A DNA stretch of 64,000 bases from Phycisphaera sp. (GTDB lineage Bacteria; Planctomycetota; Phycisphaerae; Phycisphaerales; UBA1924), in the NCBI GenBank assembly GCA_025916675.1, contig CP098402.1:2103205-2167204 (forward strand). Direction: 5' to 3'. The translations under genes were made by a program, and so were the position numbers. Of the stretch, positions 55,198 to 63,999 are shown in pieces; the first letter of the stretch is position 1, and every line of letters begins with the position of its first letter. The notes beneath the pieces were generated by a model. The model ran no database searches and was not told where the DNA came from. It saw nothing but the letters and a program-made list of their open reading frames with translations.

Positions 55198-55947
55198 ATG
55201 TTCGCCCTCACCGGCATCCGCAAGGCCTTCGGCGAAGCTGTCGTCCTCGACGGCATCGACCTGACCATCGAGCCGCGCACGACGGTGGCGCTCATCGGGC
55301 CCAGCGGGTGCGGCAAGTCGACGCTGCTGCGGCTGATGAACGGGCTCTTGGCACCCGATGCGGGCGTGGTCCGCTTCGATGGTGCCGAGATGGTTGGTGC
55401 CGCGCTGACGCCGGCACGGCGGCGCATCGGCTACGTCGTGCAGGAGGGGGGCCTGTTCGCGCACCTGACGGCGCGGCAGAACGTGACGCTGCTGGGGCGG
55501 CGGCTGGGGTGGAGCAAGCCGCAGGCCCGCGACCGCGCGGCCGAGCTGGCCGAGATGGCCCGGCTCGATCTGTCGCTGCTCGATCGATACCCGCACGAGC
55601 TTTCGGGCGGCCAGCGGCAGCGCGTGGCGCTTATGCGGGCGCTCGCGAACGAGCCCGAGGCGCTGCTGCTCGACGAGCCGCTGGGGGCCCTCGACCCGAT
55701 GGTGCGGGCCGATTTGCAGGACGAGCTCAAGGCGCTCTTCGAGCGGCTGGACAAGACCGTGGTGCTGGTGACCCACGACCTGGCCGAGGCCCAGCACCTG
55801 GCCGGCCGGGTGGTGCTGCTGCACGATGGCAGCATCGCGCAGGACGGTCCGCACGAAGCGATGCTGCGCGAGCCGGCCAGCGACTTCGTCCGCCGGTTCG
55901 TGAACGCCCAGCGGCGGCTGCACGGCATGGAAGGGGCGGCGTCGTGA
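55198..55947 (+). CDS. Osmoprotectant-type ABC transporter ATPase (candidate EgtV)
   Basis: 249 aa. Walker A GPSGCGKST (34-42), signature LSGGQ (135-139), Walker B LLLDEP (156-161), and the VTHDLAEA switch. Closest in style to OpuCA/ProV ATPases of betaine/choline importers, but without a CBS regulatory tail. It pairs with the fused binding-protein/permease gene that overlaps its stop (GTGA). Because egtB and egtD lie next in the same direction, ergothioneine or its precursors are plausible substrates; compatible solutes are the alternative. Confidence 0.92.
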   Translation: MFALTGIRKAFGEAVVLDGIDLTIEPRTTVALIGPSGCGKSTLLRLMNGLLAPDAGVVRFDGAEMVGAALTPARRRIGYVVQEGGLFAHLTARQNVTLLGRRLGWSKPQARDRAAELAEMARLDLSLLDRYPHELSGGQRQRVALMRALANEPEALLLDEPLGALDPMVRADLQDELKALFERLDKTVVLVTHDLAEAQHLAGRVVLLHDGSIAQDGPHEAMLREPASDFVRRFVNAQRRLHGMEGAAS

Positions 55948-57476
55948 GGTGGGTTGCCGTCATGCGGCTTGCGGTCCTGGTCGTGCTGTGCCTCGCGTGC
56001 GCCGTTGTCGCCCAGGAAGAAGAAGCCCCCGCCGGGCGGCTGACCATCGGCTCGAAGAGTTTTACCGAATCGGTGCTGCTGGGCGAACTGCTCGCCGAAA
56101 GGGCCCGGCGCGAGGGGCTCAGGGTCGAGTACAAGGACTCGCTGCGCGGCACGCGGCTGGTGTTCGAGTCGGTCAAGAGCGGCGCCATCGACGTGTATCC
56201 CGAGTACACCGGCACGCTGCTGCGCGAGATCTTCGCCGATCAGGGAATGGAAACCGAGGCCGAGTTGCGTGCGGCTCTGGCCGAACTGGGCCTGGCGATG
56301 AGCGAGCCCATCGGCTTCAACAACACCTACGCCATCGGCGTGCTGCCCGCGACGGCCGAGGAGTACGGGCTCGAGACCATCGCCGACTTGCGCGACGCCC
56401 CGGACCTCAGGATGGGCTTCACCAACGAGTTCATCGAGCGGGACGATGGCTGGCGGCCGCTGAAGGCCGCCTACGACCTGCCGCAGGCCGACATCCGCGG
56501 CATCGACCACGACCTGGGCTACCAGGCCCTGGGCAGCGGGGCCATCGACGCCAAGGAGATCTACACCACCGACGCGAAGATCCAGAGCATGGGCCTGGCC
56601 GTGCTGCGCGACACGATCGACCACTTCCCGCGCTACGACGCGGTGTGGATCTACCGGGCCGACCTCGCGCAGCGCAATCCTGCGGCGATGCGCGCGATCG
56701 AGTCGCTCACCGGCGTGCTCGACGAGGCGGCCATGTCGGCGCTCAACGCCCAGGTCGAGGTCGACGGGCGCACCGAGGCCGAGGTCGCGAAGAACTACTT
56801 CGACGCCGGCGGTGCCGCGGTGGGCACGCTGACGCTCGGCGACCGCGTGCGGCGCGCGGCCGCCGACATCCCACGCACGACCGTCGAGCACGCCGTGCTC
56901 GTCGGCGCGTCGATGCTGCTGGCCATCGCCATCGCCATCCCGCTAGGCGTGCTGGCCGCGCACTCGAAGAGATTCGAGCAGGTCGTGCTGAACACCAGCG
57001 GCATTTTGCAGACCATCCCCAGCCTCGCGTTGCTCGCGCTGCTGGTCAGCCTGCTGGCGATCACCGGGCAGATCCCCACGATCATCGCGCTGTTCGTGTA
57101 CTCGCTGTTACCCATCGTGCGCACGACGCACGCGGGGCTCACGCAGATCCCGCAATCGGTGCGCGACTCTGCACGCTCGCTGGGGTTGCCGACCGGACGC
57201 ACGCTGCTGTTCGTCGAGCTGCCGCTGGCGCTGCCGAGCATCTTCGCGGGCATCAAGACGGCGGTGGTCATCAACGTGGGCACGGCGACGCTCGGCGGGT
57301 TCATCGCCGCGGGCGGGTACGGCGACCCGATCCTGGCGGGCATCCGGCGTGTCGACACCGTGCTCATCCTGGCGGGGCTCATCCCCGCGGCCCTGATGGC
57401 CATCGTGCTGACGCTACTGCTCGACACGGCCGAGCGTGCGATCTCCCCGGCCGGCGTGCGGGGCGAAAAGCGTTAG
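55944..57476 (+). CDS. ABC transporter fused substrate-binding protein and permease, OpuC/EgtU class
   Basis: 510 aa. Signal-anchor (~5-22), then a periplasmic binding domain (~30-300) with TIGSKSFTESVLLGELL and YPEYTGTLL, the OpuBC/ProX-type signature. From ~310 there is a permease domain of about five helices with the EAA-like loop DSARSLGLPTGRTLLFVELPLALPSI. Fusion of binding protein and permease is typical of EgtU and some OpuC proteins, but EgtU has permease first and binding domain last; here the order is reversed. GTG at 55944 (ATG at 55962 possible). 114 bp before egtB. Confidence 0.9.
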   Translation: MRWVAVMRLAVLVVLCLACAVVAQEEEAPAGRLTIGSKSFTESVLLGELLAERARREGLRVEYKDSLRGTRLVFESVKSGAIDVYPEYTGTLLREIFADQGMETEAELRAALAELGLAMSEPIGFNNTYAIGVLPATAEEYGLETIADLRDAPDLRMGFTNEFIERDDGWRPLKAAYDLPQADIRGIDHDLGYQALGSGAIDAKEIYTTDAKIQSMGLAVLRDTIDHFPRYDAVWIYRADLAQRNPAAMRAIESLTGVLDEAAMSALNAQVEVDGRTEAEVAKNYFDAGGAAVGTLTLGDRVRRAAADIPRTTVEHAVLVGASMLLAIAIAIPLGVLAAHSKRFEQVVLNTSGILQTIPSLALLALLVSLLAITGQIPTIIALFVYSLLPIVRTTHAGLTQIPQSVRDSARSLGLPTGRTLLFVELPLALPSIFAGIKTAVVINVGTATLGGFIAAGGYGDPILAGIRRVDTVLILAGLIPAALMAIVLTLLLDTAERAISPAGVRGEKR

Positions 57477-57590
57477 AAATCCCTCATGTACCGCTGAGTT
57501 TCCGCTATGTCCGTCCCGCGGGATGACCCCCCACCCGACCGGCGCTAACCTCCTGCGAACGGAACTGCCCAGCACGAAGGGACGGGCGCC

Positions 57591-58901
57591 ATGGGATTCA
57601 GCATCAGCAGCGCGCCGCTCGTCGGTGCTTCCCTGGCCGACCGGTACGAGGCGGTCCGTTCGACAACCGACGCGTTGCGTGCGCCGTTGTCTCCCGAGGA
57701 CTGCGTTGTCCAATCCATGACCGACGCGAGCCCGGCCAAGTGGCACCTGGCGCACACGACGTGGTTCTTCGAGCAATTCGTGCTCTCGCGCGTCGATCCC
57801 GGGTGCCGATTCGACGAGCGATTCGCCTACCTGTTCAACAGCTACTACACGCAGATCGGCGATCGCCAGCCGCGGCACTCGCGTGGCATGATGACCCGCC
57901 CTTCGCTCGATTCGATCCTGGCGTATCGCGCACATGTCGATGAACGCATGATGGAGCTGCTCTCGGGCGATCGCCTGAGCGAAGAAGCGGCACGCGTGAC
58001 CGAGATCGGCCTGAACCACGAGCAGCAGCACCAGGAGCTCTTGCTCACCGACATCCGCCACGCGCTGTGGTGCGGGGCGGCGTGCGAGGCGTACGACCCG
58101 CGCCCGCATGACACGTCTGAATCGAACCCCTGCCTACCCACGGAGTGGGTCGAGTTCGAGGCCGGGTTGCTCTGGGTGGGCTGCGACGGGCAGGAGTTCT
58201 CGTATGACAACGAGCAGCCGAGCCACAAGGTGTACTTGCGTCCGTTCGCCGTCGCCAGCCGGCCGGTGACCTGCGGGCAGTACATCGAGTTCATCGAGGA
58301 CAACGGCTACGCCCGTGAGCATTTATGGCTCGACGAGGGTGCCGCGGCGGTGAAGGCTGAGGGCTGGGTAGCGCCCATGTACTGGACGCGACGCGACGGT
58401 ACCTGGCGCGTCGCAACTATGCATGGTGAGCGCACCGTCGATCCCAACGAACCCGTCACAAACATCAGCTTCTTCGAGGCCGAAGCGTTCGCGCGGTGGG
58501 CGGGCGCACGCTTGCCGACCGAATCCGAATGGGAGGCCGCGTGCCTGCGCGATCTCGAGCGTGCCGGCGTCCATTGGCGCGATGCGCTCCAGCACGCCCA
58601 TTTGCTTGAGCGCGCCGTCTTCCACCCGAGCGCACCGTCGAGCGGATCCGGGCACCTCGACGGCATGTTCGGCGGCGTATGGGAGTGGACCCGCAGCGGC
58701 TACGACCCCTATCCGGGGTACACCGCCGAAACCGGAGCGCTCGGTGAGTACAATGGCAAGTTCATGAGCAGCCAGTACGTGCTGCGTGGCGGGTCGTGCG
58801 CAACACCCGCGGACCACATCCGCCCGACGTACCGCAATTTCTTCCACCCCACCAAGCGCTGGCAGTTCTCCGGCGTGCGACTCGCGAAAGACACAGCCTG
58901 A
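57591..58901 (+). CDS. egtB: Ergothioneine biosynthesis sulfoxide synthase EgtB
   Basis: 436 aa. N-terminal DinB-like helical domain with SPAKWHLAHTTWFFEQFV and iron-binding NHEQQHQELLLTD (His143, His147 plus His52 or His55), followed by a formylglycine-generating-enzyme-like C-terminal domain (FEAEAFARWAGARLPTESEWE, GGVWEWT, LRGGSC). EgtB uses Fe(II) and oxygen to join trimethylhistidine (hercynine) to cysteine or gamma-glutamylcysteine. No EgtA or EgtC gene is nearby. ATG at 57591 follows GAAGGGAC; its stop overlaps egtD as TGATG. Confidence 0.93.
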   Translation: MGFSISSAPLVGASLADRYEAVRSTTDALRAPLSPEDCVVQSMTDASPAKWHLAHTTWFFEQFVLSRVDPGCRFDERFAYLFNSYYTQIGDRQPRHSRGMMTRPSLDSILAYRAHVDERMMELLSGDRLSEEAARVTEIGLNHEQQHQELLLTDIRHALWCGAACEAYDPRPHDTSESNPCLPTEWVEFEAGLLWVGCDGQEFSYDNEQPSHKVYLRPFAVASRPVTCGQYIEFIEDNGYAREHLWLDEGAAAVKAEGWVAPMYWTRRDGTWRVATMHGERTVDPNEPVTNISFFEAEAFARWAGARLPTESEWEAACLRDLERAGVHWRDALQHAHLLERAVFHPSAPSSGSGHLDGMFGGVWEWTRSGYDPYPGYTAETGALGEYNGKFMSSQYVLRGGSCATPADHIRPTYRNFFHPTKRWQFSGVRLAKDTA

Positions 58902-59944
58902 TGCCAACCACTGGAACCGACACCGACCCAAGCGTCGAGCGCCGCGCCGTGGTGCTCGACTTCTCCGAATCGCATAGTCGGCCTGATGCCGACGAATCCC
59001 AGGGACGCGATGCCGAAGATGCCTCGTTCCGTGCCGACGCCCTGGCTGGGCTTGCGCAGGACCAAAAATCGATCCCCAGCAAGTACCTGTACGACACCAT
59101 CGGCGCGGGGCTCTTCGAGCGCATCACCGAGCAGCCCGAGTACTACCCGACGAAGACCGAGATCGCCCTGCTCCGCCAGTACGCCGGCGAGATCGCCCGT
59201 GAGATCGGCCCGAACGCCACCATCGTCGAGCCGGGCAGCGGCGCGGGCGAGAAGGTCGAGATCCTCCTGGAAGCCCTGCAGCACCCGCGCGCGATGGTGC
59301 CGGTCGATATCGCGCGCGAGCAGCTCCGCAGCGTGGCCCGCACGCTCGCGTCGCGGCACCCATCGCTGAGCATCGTGCCGCTTTGGGCCGACTTCACCCA
59401 TCCCATCGATCTGCCCGATGCCATCGCCCGCCTGCACCCGCGATTGGTCTTCTTCCCCGGCTCCACGATTGGTAACTTCATGCCTGGCGTGCAGCGCGAG
59501 CTCTTGAGCACCCTTGCCAAGCTGGCAGGAGGCGACGGAGCGTTGCTCATCGGCTTCGATCGGATCAAAGACGAATCGGTGCTCATCCCCGCCTACGACG
59601 ATCCCGCGCGCGTGACGCGCGAGTTCGAGCTGAACATTCTCACCCGCATGAACCGCGAGCTGGACGCTGATTTTAGTCTTGAGAATTTCCACTACGACGC
59701 ACGATGGAACGCCGACGATGCGCGGATCGAGATGCACCTGGAGGCCACCAAGGCCCATGCGGTCACCGTCGCCGGCGAGCGGTTCGAGTTCGCCCGGGGC
59801 GAAACGCTCTGGAACGAGAGCAGCCACAAGTACGACATGGGCCGCATCGAGTCGCTGGCCGCCAGCGCGGGGCTGGGGGTCGACCGGGCCTGGAGTGACG
59901 AGCGCGAGTGGTTCACGATCGCGTTGCTGCGTCCTGCGAATTGA
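58901..59944 (+). CDS. egtD: L-histidine N(alpha)-methyltransferase EgtD
   Basis: 347 aa SAM-dependent enzyme making hercynine from histidine. Motifs typical of EgtD: SIPSKYLYDTIGAGLFERIT, EYYPTKTEIALL, the SAM loop VEPGSGAGEKVEILL, VPVDIAREQL, FFPGSTIGNF, and IGFDRIKDESVLIPAYDD. A ~40-residue acidic N-terminal extension precedes the core. It overlaps egtB by one base; together they are the minimal set for ergothioneine, with the C-S lyase step supplied elsewhere. Confidence 0.95.
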   Translation: MPTTGTDTDPSVERRAVVLDFSESHSRPDADESQGRDAEDASFRADALAGLAQDQKSIPSKYLYDTIGAGLFERITEQPEYYPTKTEIALLRQYAGEIAREIGPNATIVEPGSGAGEKVEILLEALQHPRAMVPVDIAREQLRSVARTLASRHPSLSIVPLWADFTHPIDLPDAIARLHPRLVFFPGSTIGNFMPGVQRELLSTLAKLAGGDGALLIGFDRIKDESVLIPAYDDPARVTREFELNILTRMNRELDADFSLENFHYDARWNADDARIEMHLEATKAHAVTVAGERFEFARGETLWNESSHKYDMGRIESLAASAGLGVDRAWSDEREWFTIALLRPAN

Positions 59945-60066
59945 CCGGGATCAAGCTCGCCCGAGCCAATGCCGCCGGCCTCGGCCTACTCGAACCTGGT
60001 GGCCGCGAGTGAGCCCGCCAGTGCAACCTCATCGGCTGCCATTCGCGGAATTCTGATTGCCAATCC

Positions 60067-61035
60067 TCACACCGCCGGGATCGACGCCACGACGCTCGCC
60101 TCGCCGTTCTCCACCCGCGCCACCCGGATCCGCCCACCCCGATCGCTGATCTCGCTGATATGCACGCGGCCGCTCGGCCCTATAGCTACCCCCACCGGCG
60201 CCCAATCGTCGTCGCTGGTGTGCAGCGTCGTGAGCGTGCCATCGGGCGCGATGCGCAGGACGCGGCGACCGGCGTTGTAGGCGACCAGGGCGTTGCCCTC
60301 CGCGTCGACCGCCAGCCCGTACAAGCGGTTCCACGTGGTCTCGGGCCCGCCGCGCGTGGGCGGGTCGGCGGGCTTGGCGTCGATGAGGCTGGGGCCCTGA
60401 GTCGTCACAGTGAAGGAGCCATCCTCTGTCGGCGTCATCCGGCGCACGCGGTCGCGGTCGAGCAGCACGATGGTGCCGTCGGCCAGCAGCCGCATGTCGA
60501 CGATCATTCGGAAGGTCGCCTCCATCGCCGGGCCGTCGAGGTACAACCCACCCTCTGTCGCCCCGGCAACGGTGCGCACGCGCGAGCCGTCGTGGTCGTC
60601 GGCATCGCGCTGGCGAATGATCGCCCGCCACTTGCCATCCTCGCCGCGGACGGTGTGGGCGAAGGTGACCACGCCGTTGGGCCCGCGGCAGAAGGCGTTG
60701 GAGCCGAAGCGGCCGCGATCGGGCGGCGGTTGGATGAGCACCGCCCTCTGGCCATCGGGCGCGATCGTGCGGAGCGATTGGGGGGCCTGCTCATACCCGG
60801 TGTGCTCGCGTTCGTACAACAGCGTGCCGTCGGCCAGCAACTGCATCTCGTGCGTCCAGCTGTTGGTGACCAGCGGCGACACCGAGCCATCGGGTGCGAC
60901 CCGCCAGATCGTCTCGCTACCCACGTCGGCAACGTACATCGTGCCGTCGGCGGCGACCTCGAGCCCCGAGCCGGGGTGGGCCGTGAGCGTAAGCGGGAGC
61001 AGGCGAAGGACGGTCAGGACGAGTGCGGCGGACAT
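60067..61035 (-). CDS. Secreted NHL/SMP-30-like beta-propeller protein
   Basis: 322 aa with an N-terminal hydrophobic signal (~1-20). The body is a series of NHL-like blades with recurrent xADGTxYVADxG and IAPDG motifs (LEVAADGTMYVADVGSETI, LAVDAEGNALVAYNAGRRV, VAIGPSGRVHISEISD). Propellers of this kind bind ligands or act as lactonases; metal-site residues for SMP-30 activity are not evident. ATG at 61035 is supported by GGAGG six bases upstream, against 61050. Convergent with egtD. Confidence 0.78.
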   Translation of the reverse strand: MSAALVLTVLRLLPLTLTAHPGSGLEVAADGTMYVADVGSETIWRVAPDGSVSPLVTNSWTHEMQLLADGTLLYEREHTGYEQAPQSLRTIAPDGQRAVLIQPPPDRGRFGSNAFCRGPNGVVTFAHTVRGEDGKWRAIIRQRDADDHDGSRVRTVAGATEGGLYLDGPAMEATFRMIVDMRLLADGTIVLLDRDRVRRMTPTEDGSFTVTTQGPSLIDAKPADPPTRGGPETTWNRLYGLAVDAEGNALVAYNAGRRVLRIAPDGTLTTLHTSDDDWAPVGVAIGPSGRVHISEISDRGGRIRVARVENGEASVVASIPAV

Positions 61036-61095
61036 GATGCACCTCCGCACACGCGGATGCGCGGCACGGGCGGCCCAGTCACCGGATGATCGTGA

Positions 61096-62061
61096 TCAGC
61101 TGAGGACGAGCACCACCGGCAAAGCCACCAGCACCAGCACAGCCGCGACGGGCAGCGACCAATCCGCATACCCCCAGAACCGCGCCAGAGAACCGGGCTT
61201 CTCGACATGCTCGCCCGCCGCCGGCTTGCGCGCGGCCAGGTACACCTCTTGCCCCAGGCTCGGGAAGAGCACGCCCCAGAGCTGGTTCAGGCGGATCCAC
61301 CAGCCAAAGTTCTCCAGCGGGCTCTTGGTCTGGCGGATGGCGTGCGAGCCGGTCATCATCTCGATGTCCAGCCCCGCGTGCCGGCACAGCGTGCGCCAAC
61401 TGGCCGGGCAGAACTTGCGGATGTGCCCCCAGTGGCGGTTACGCCCCTGGCGGTCGCGCTCGACGAGCTGCTTCGTGCGCATGATCGCCAGCGGCGTCGG
61501 GCCAACCGGCGTGCCCGCCAGGAACACGCCGCCGGGCTTGAGCATCCGGGCGACTTCCTTCGCGGGGCCCTCGACGTCCTTGAGGTGCTCGAACACGTGC
61601 AGGCACACGACCGCGTCGGCGGTGTCGTCCGGCACGGGCAGCGCCGCAAGGAAGTCGCACGCGTGCGTCTCGTCGTAATGCGAGGCCTCGAGCGAGGGAT
61701 GGTCGAGGTTGCCATCCAGGCCGATCCAACGGATGTTGGTCGGGGCGTCCTCTTCACCCTCAGTAAACCGCTTCATCCACCCACGCTCGCAGCCAAGATC
61801 GACCACGACATACTCGCGGCCCTCCTTCGCGGCCTGCCGAGCACCGTCCTGGATGGCCCGGGCCGCCCACCAGTAGCGTTGCAGCCGCAGGCTGTACTTC
61901 GCGTTGCCGATGTGCCCGGTGAGCCCCTCGTTGGGCTCGGCGAGGTCGACCGCGTTGCGGTAGTCCATGAGGGGCCAGCGGAGGAAGGCCATGCGGCCGA
62001 TACGGGGCGTCCGTGCGGGAGTTGTTGGGGTGGTGGTTGAGACCGTGGTCGCTGTGGCCAT
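61096..62061 (-). CDS. Class I SAM-dependent methyltransferase with C-terminal membrane helix
   Basis: 321 aa. VVVDLGCERGWMKRF is the SAM-binding loop, IRWIGLDGNLDHP the acidic second strand, and LHVFEHLKDVEGPAKEVARMLKPGGVFL the post-motif. Residues ~299-320 form a hydrophobic tail likely anchoring it to the membrane. This type (Methyltransf_11/23) is frequent in glycan and lipid modification; substrate unknown. It is 48 bp upstream-adjacent in the same direction as the desaturase, in the order desaturase, methyltransferase, propeller. Confidence 0.85.
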   Translation of the reverse strand: MATATTVSTTTPTTPARTPRIGRMAFLRWPLMDYRNAVDLAEPNEGLTGHIGNAKYSLRLQRYWWAARAIQDGARQAAKEGREYVVVDLGCERGWMKRFTEGEEDAPTNIRWIGLDGNLDHPSLEASHYDETHACDFLAALPVPDDTADAVVCLHVFEHLKDVEGPAKEVARMLKPGGVFLAGTPVGPTPLAIMRTKQLVERDRQGRNRHWGHIRKFCPASWRTLCRHAGLDIEMMTGSHAIRQTKSPLENFGWWIRLNQLWGVLFPSLGQEVYLAARKPAAGEHVEKPGSLARFWGYADWSLPVAAVLVLVALPVVLVLS

Positions 62062-62109
62062 GGGGTTCCCCTGCCGCCCCGCCGCCGTGCGGGGTGGATG
62101 AAAAACATT

Positions 62110-63246
62110 TTAGGCCCGCGCCTCACGGTACCGAACCAGCCGCTCGTGCTCGCGGTCCCACAGGTTCAGCCGTAGGCAGGCCACGATGTCGCGCGGGCGC
62201 AACGACGTCGCCACGGCGTCCTGCAACTCGGGGATGGCCGCCATCGCCTCGGGCAGGCGGTAGAAGGGGATCAGGGGGTTCAGGTGGTGGATGTGGTGGT
62301 AGCCAATGTTGCCGGTAAACCACTGCATCACCTTGCCCAACCGCATGTAGCTGGACGACTCGGTGGCGCCGAGGTAGTACGACCAGTGGTCGGGCAGCAG
62401 GATGCGCATGCCCTCGTAGTTGTGCTGGGCGTAGAAGAGGTACGCGCCCATGGCCGAGGCGATGGCAAAGGGCAGCATGAGCCCGAAGAACATCGCCCAG
62501 AATCCGCCCAGCAGCCACAGCCCCGCGAGCACGCCCAAGTGCAGCACGATGGCGATGGCCCCATCCCAGTATCGACGCGGGTTGCGCAGCGTGGGCAGCA
62601 GGCTCAGGCTAAAGAAGAAGACCGTGACATACGCCAGCGCGATGGTCGCCCAGTGCCGCTTGACGCGGTAGCGAAGACGCTGGGGAAACGTCGCACGCTG
62701 CCACGCTTCGGTGGACATCAGCGGGAACGAGCCTAGGTCGGAAATCAGCAACAACTCGGCGCCCCTCGCCTCGGCGTGGCCCTCTGGCTCGTCGGTGCCC
62801 ATGCCCGCCCCAGCCATCGTGGCGCCCACGATGCCCGCGTCGATGGCCGTCTTGGGCTCCAGGGGCTTGCCAACGTTGCCGTGATGGAAGTTGTGGCTGT
62901 GCCGCCAGTATGTTGGCGGCGTGAGCATCAGCATCCCCACGGGGTAGAACATGACCTTGCCCCAGCGCGAGTTGCGCAGCAGGGCCTTGTGGATGAAATC
63001 GTGGTACAGGATGAACCCGCGGACCAGTAGCAGCCCGCCCAGCACCGATGCCGTCAGCCGCACGGGCACCCAGGGCGATATCACGGCCATCGCGAGCGCC
63101 ACCACGATGGCCGCGAGCGTCGACAGCACGTACCACCACGTGCGACCGGGCGACTCGACGCCAAAGGGTTTGGTGGCTTGGAACAGGGCCTTGCCGCTGC
63201 GTCCCGATCCACCGATGCGTGCTGTTTGATCTCGGTCGTTGGACAT
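62110..63246 (-). CDS. Membrane fatty acid desaturase
   Basis: 378 aa. Three histidine boxes for the di-iron site are present: HDFIH (82-86), HSHNFHH (116-122) and HHIHH (317-321), with membrane helices between them (~40-78, 200-220, 230-275). The layout matches the acyl-lipid delta-12/omega-3-like desaturases (FADS). It would introduce double bases in membrane acyl chains using oxygen and a ferredoxin-type donor. A ~65-residue insert between boxes 2 and 3 (~135-195) is hydrophilic. ATG at 63246 lacks a clear ribosome site; an upstream in-frame GTG at 63378 seems unlikely. Confidence 0.9.
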   Translation of the reverse strand: MSNDRDQTARIGGSGRSGKALFQATKPFGVESPGRTWWYVLSTLAAIVVALAMAVISPWVPVRLTASVLGGLLLVRGFILYHDFIHKALLRNSRWGKVMFYPVGMLMLTPPTYWRHSHNFHHGNVGKPLEPKTAIDAGIVGATMAGAGMGTDEPEGHAEARGAELLLISDLGSFPLMSTEAWQRATFPQRLRYRVKRHWATIALAYVTVFFFSLSLLPTLRNPRRYWDGAIAIVLHLGVLAGLWLLGGFWAMFFGLMLPFAIASAMGAYLFYAQHNYEGMRILLPDHWSYYLGATESSSYMRLGKVMQWFTGNIGYHHIHHLNPLIPFYRLPEAMAAIPELQDAVATSLRPRDIVACLRLNLWDREHERLVRYREARA

Positions 63247-63418
63247 GCGTGCGTAAATCTTGATGCCTGCGAAGCCATCGTATGTTACGCCGTGTCCCCC
63301 GCTCCCGGGACTCGCGATCGCCATGCCGCCCAGGACGCTCTCACGCCCCGAACAGTCTCTCTTCCTCTCTTCAGTCACCCGGTCGATGGGCCCTTGGGAT
63401 CAGGCCCACCCGCTTGCG

Positions 63419-63595
63419 CTACGGCTTGGTGGTCGCGGGCTTCTGACCTTGCTGCTGGTTAGGCTGCTTGTCGCCGCCGACGCCCTGGCCGGGCTTGCTA
63501 TCGCCGGGCTTGTTCTCACCGGTCTTGTTCTCGGCGGGCTTGGGTGCCGACGCGTCGGGCTTCATGGTCTGCTCGTTCTTGTTCTCGATGGTCAT
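63419..63595 (-). CDS. Small Lys/Asn/Gln/Pro-rich peptide, unknown
   Basis: 58 aa with no hydrophobic segment: short ENKxGxxKPG-like repeats and a QQQ tract, so it should be disordered and soluble. AAGGAG eight bases before the ATG at 63595 is one of the best ribosome sites in the window, which makes it a real gene despite its size. Directly upstream lie three palindromes spaced exactly 25 bp. Low-complexity hydrophilic peptides of this sort are sometimes stress-related, but no function can be assigned. Confidence 0.7.
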   Translation of the reverse strand: MTIENKNEQTMKPDASAPKPAENKTGENKPGDSKPGQGVGGDKQPNQQQGQKPATTKP

Positions 63596-63615
63596 GCGAA
63601 GACTCCTTTGTTGAT

Positions 63616-63690
63616 CGCCGCGCGTGCGGCGGTGATGTATCGCCGCGGGTGCGGCGTCGTGAATTCGCCGCGCGTGCGGCGGAGTTGGTT
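63616..63690. repeat. Three tandem palindromes with 25-bp period
   Basis: CGCCGC-GCGT-GCGGCG copies at 63616-63631, 63641-63656 (one changed base in the loop) and 63666-63681, each followed by nine variable bases. They lie 21-86 bp upstream of the 58-aa peptide start, in its leader or promoter. Each could form a 6-bp hairpin in RNA or be a dimeric-protein site repeated at 25-bp spacing. Confidence 0.8.
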
Positions 63691-63978
63691 GGTACAAAGA
63701 ACGTCGGCCCATCGCCACGTGCGCATCCCAGAACGATCCCCCGCACACTTCAGAGAAGGGCGCGGGCGTCGGCGTGGTCGGAGCAATCCAATCGATGCGG
63801 CGCGGATAATGCCGGCTTTCCGCGAGCGTGATTCGACGCGTGCCCGAGGGCCGCAAGTCGTGAAGCTCGCATAAGAGCATAGCTGGTAGGCTGATCGCCA
63901 AGGGCTCGACGGCCCAATGCACGGGGAAACACATTCACCGTAGTGGCGTCAGAGCACGCACGGGCCACAAATATAAAA
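63691..63978. other. Gene-free stretch before terminal hairpin
   Basis: Nearly 290 bp with no supported coding frame. Presumably the promoter of the 58-aa peptide lies here. I see no RNA gene. Confidence 0.45.
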
Positions 63979-63999
63979 AGGAAGCCTGCGTGGCTTCCT
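63979..63999 (-). terminator. Rho-independent terminator of a gene beyond the right edge
   Basis: 8-bp stem AGGAAGCC/GGCTTCCT (63979-63986 with 63992-63999), 5-base loop, followed in the minus direction by TTTTATATTTG. It must end a minus-strand transcript coming from outside the window. Confidence 0.88.

Noticed and set aside
63616-63690. CRISPR array
   Set aside because: Repeats are 16-base palindromes with only 9-base gaps; spacers are far too short and no cas gene is present.
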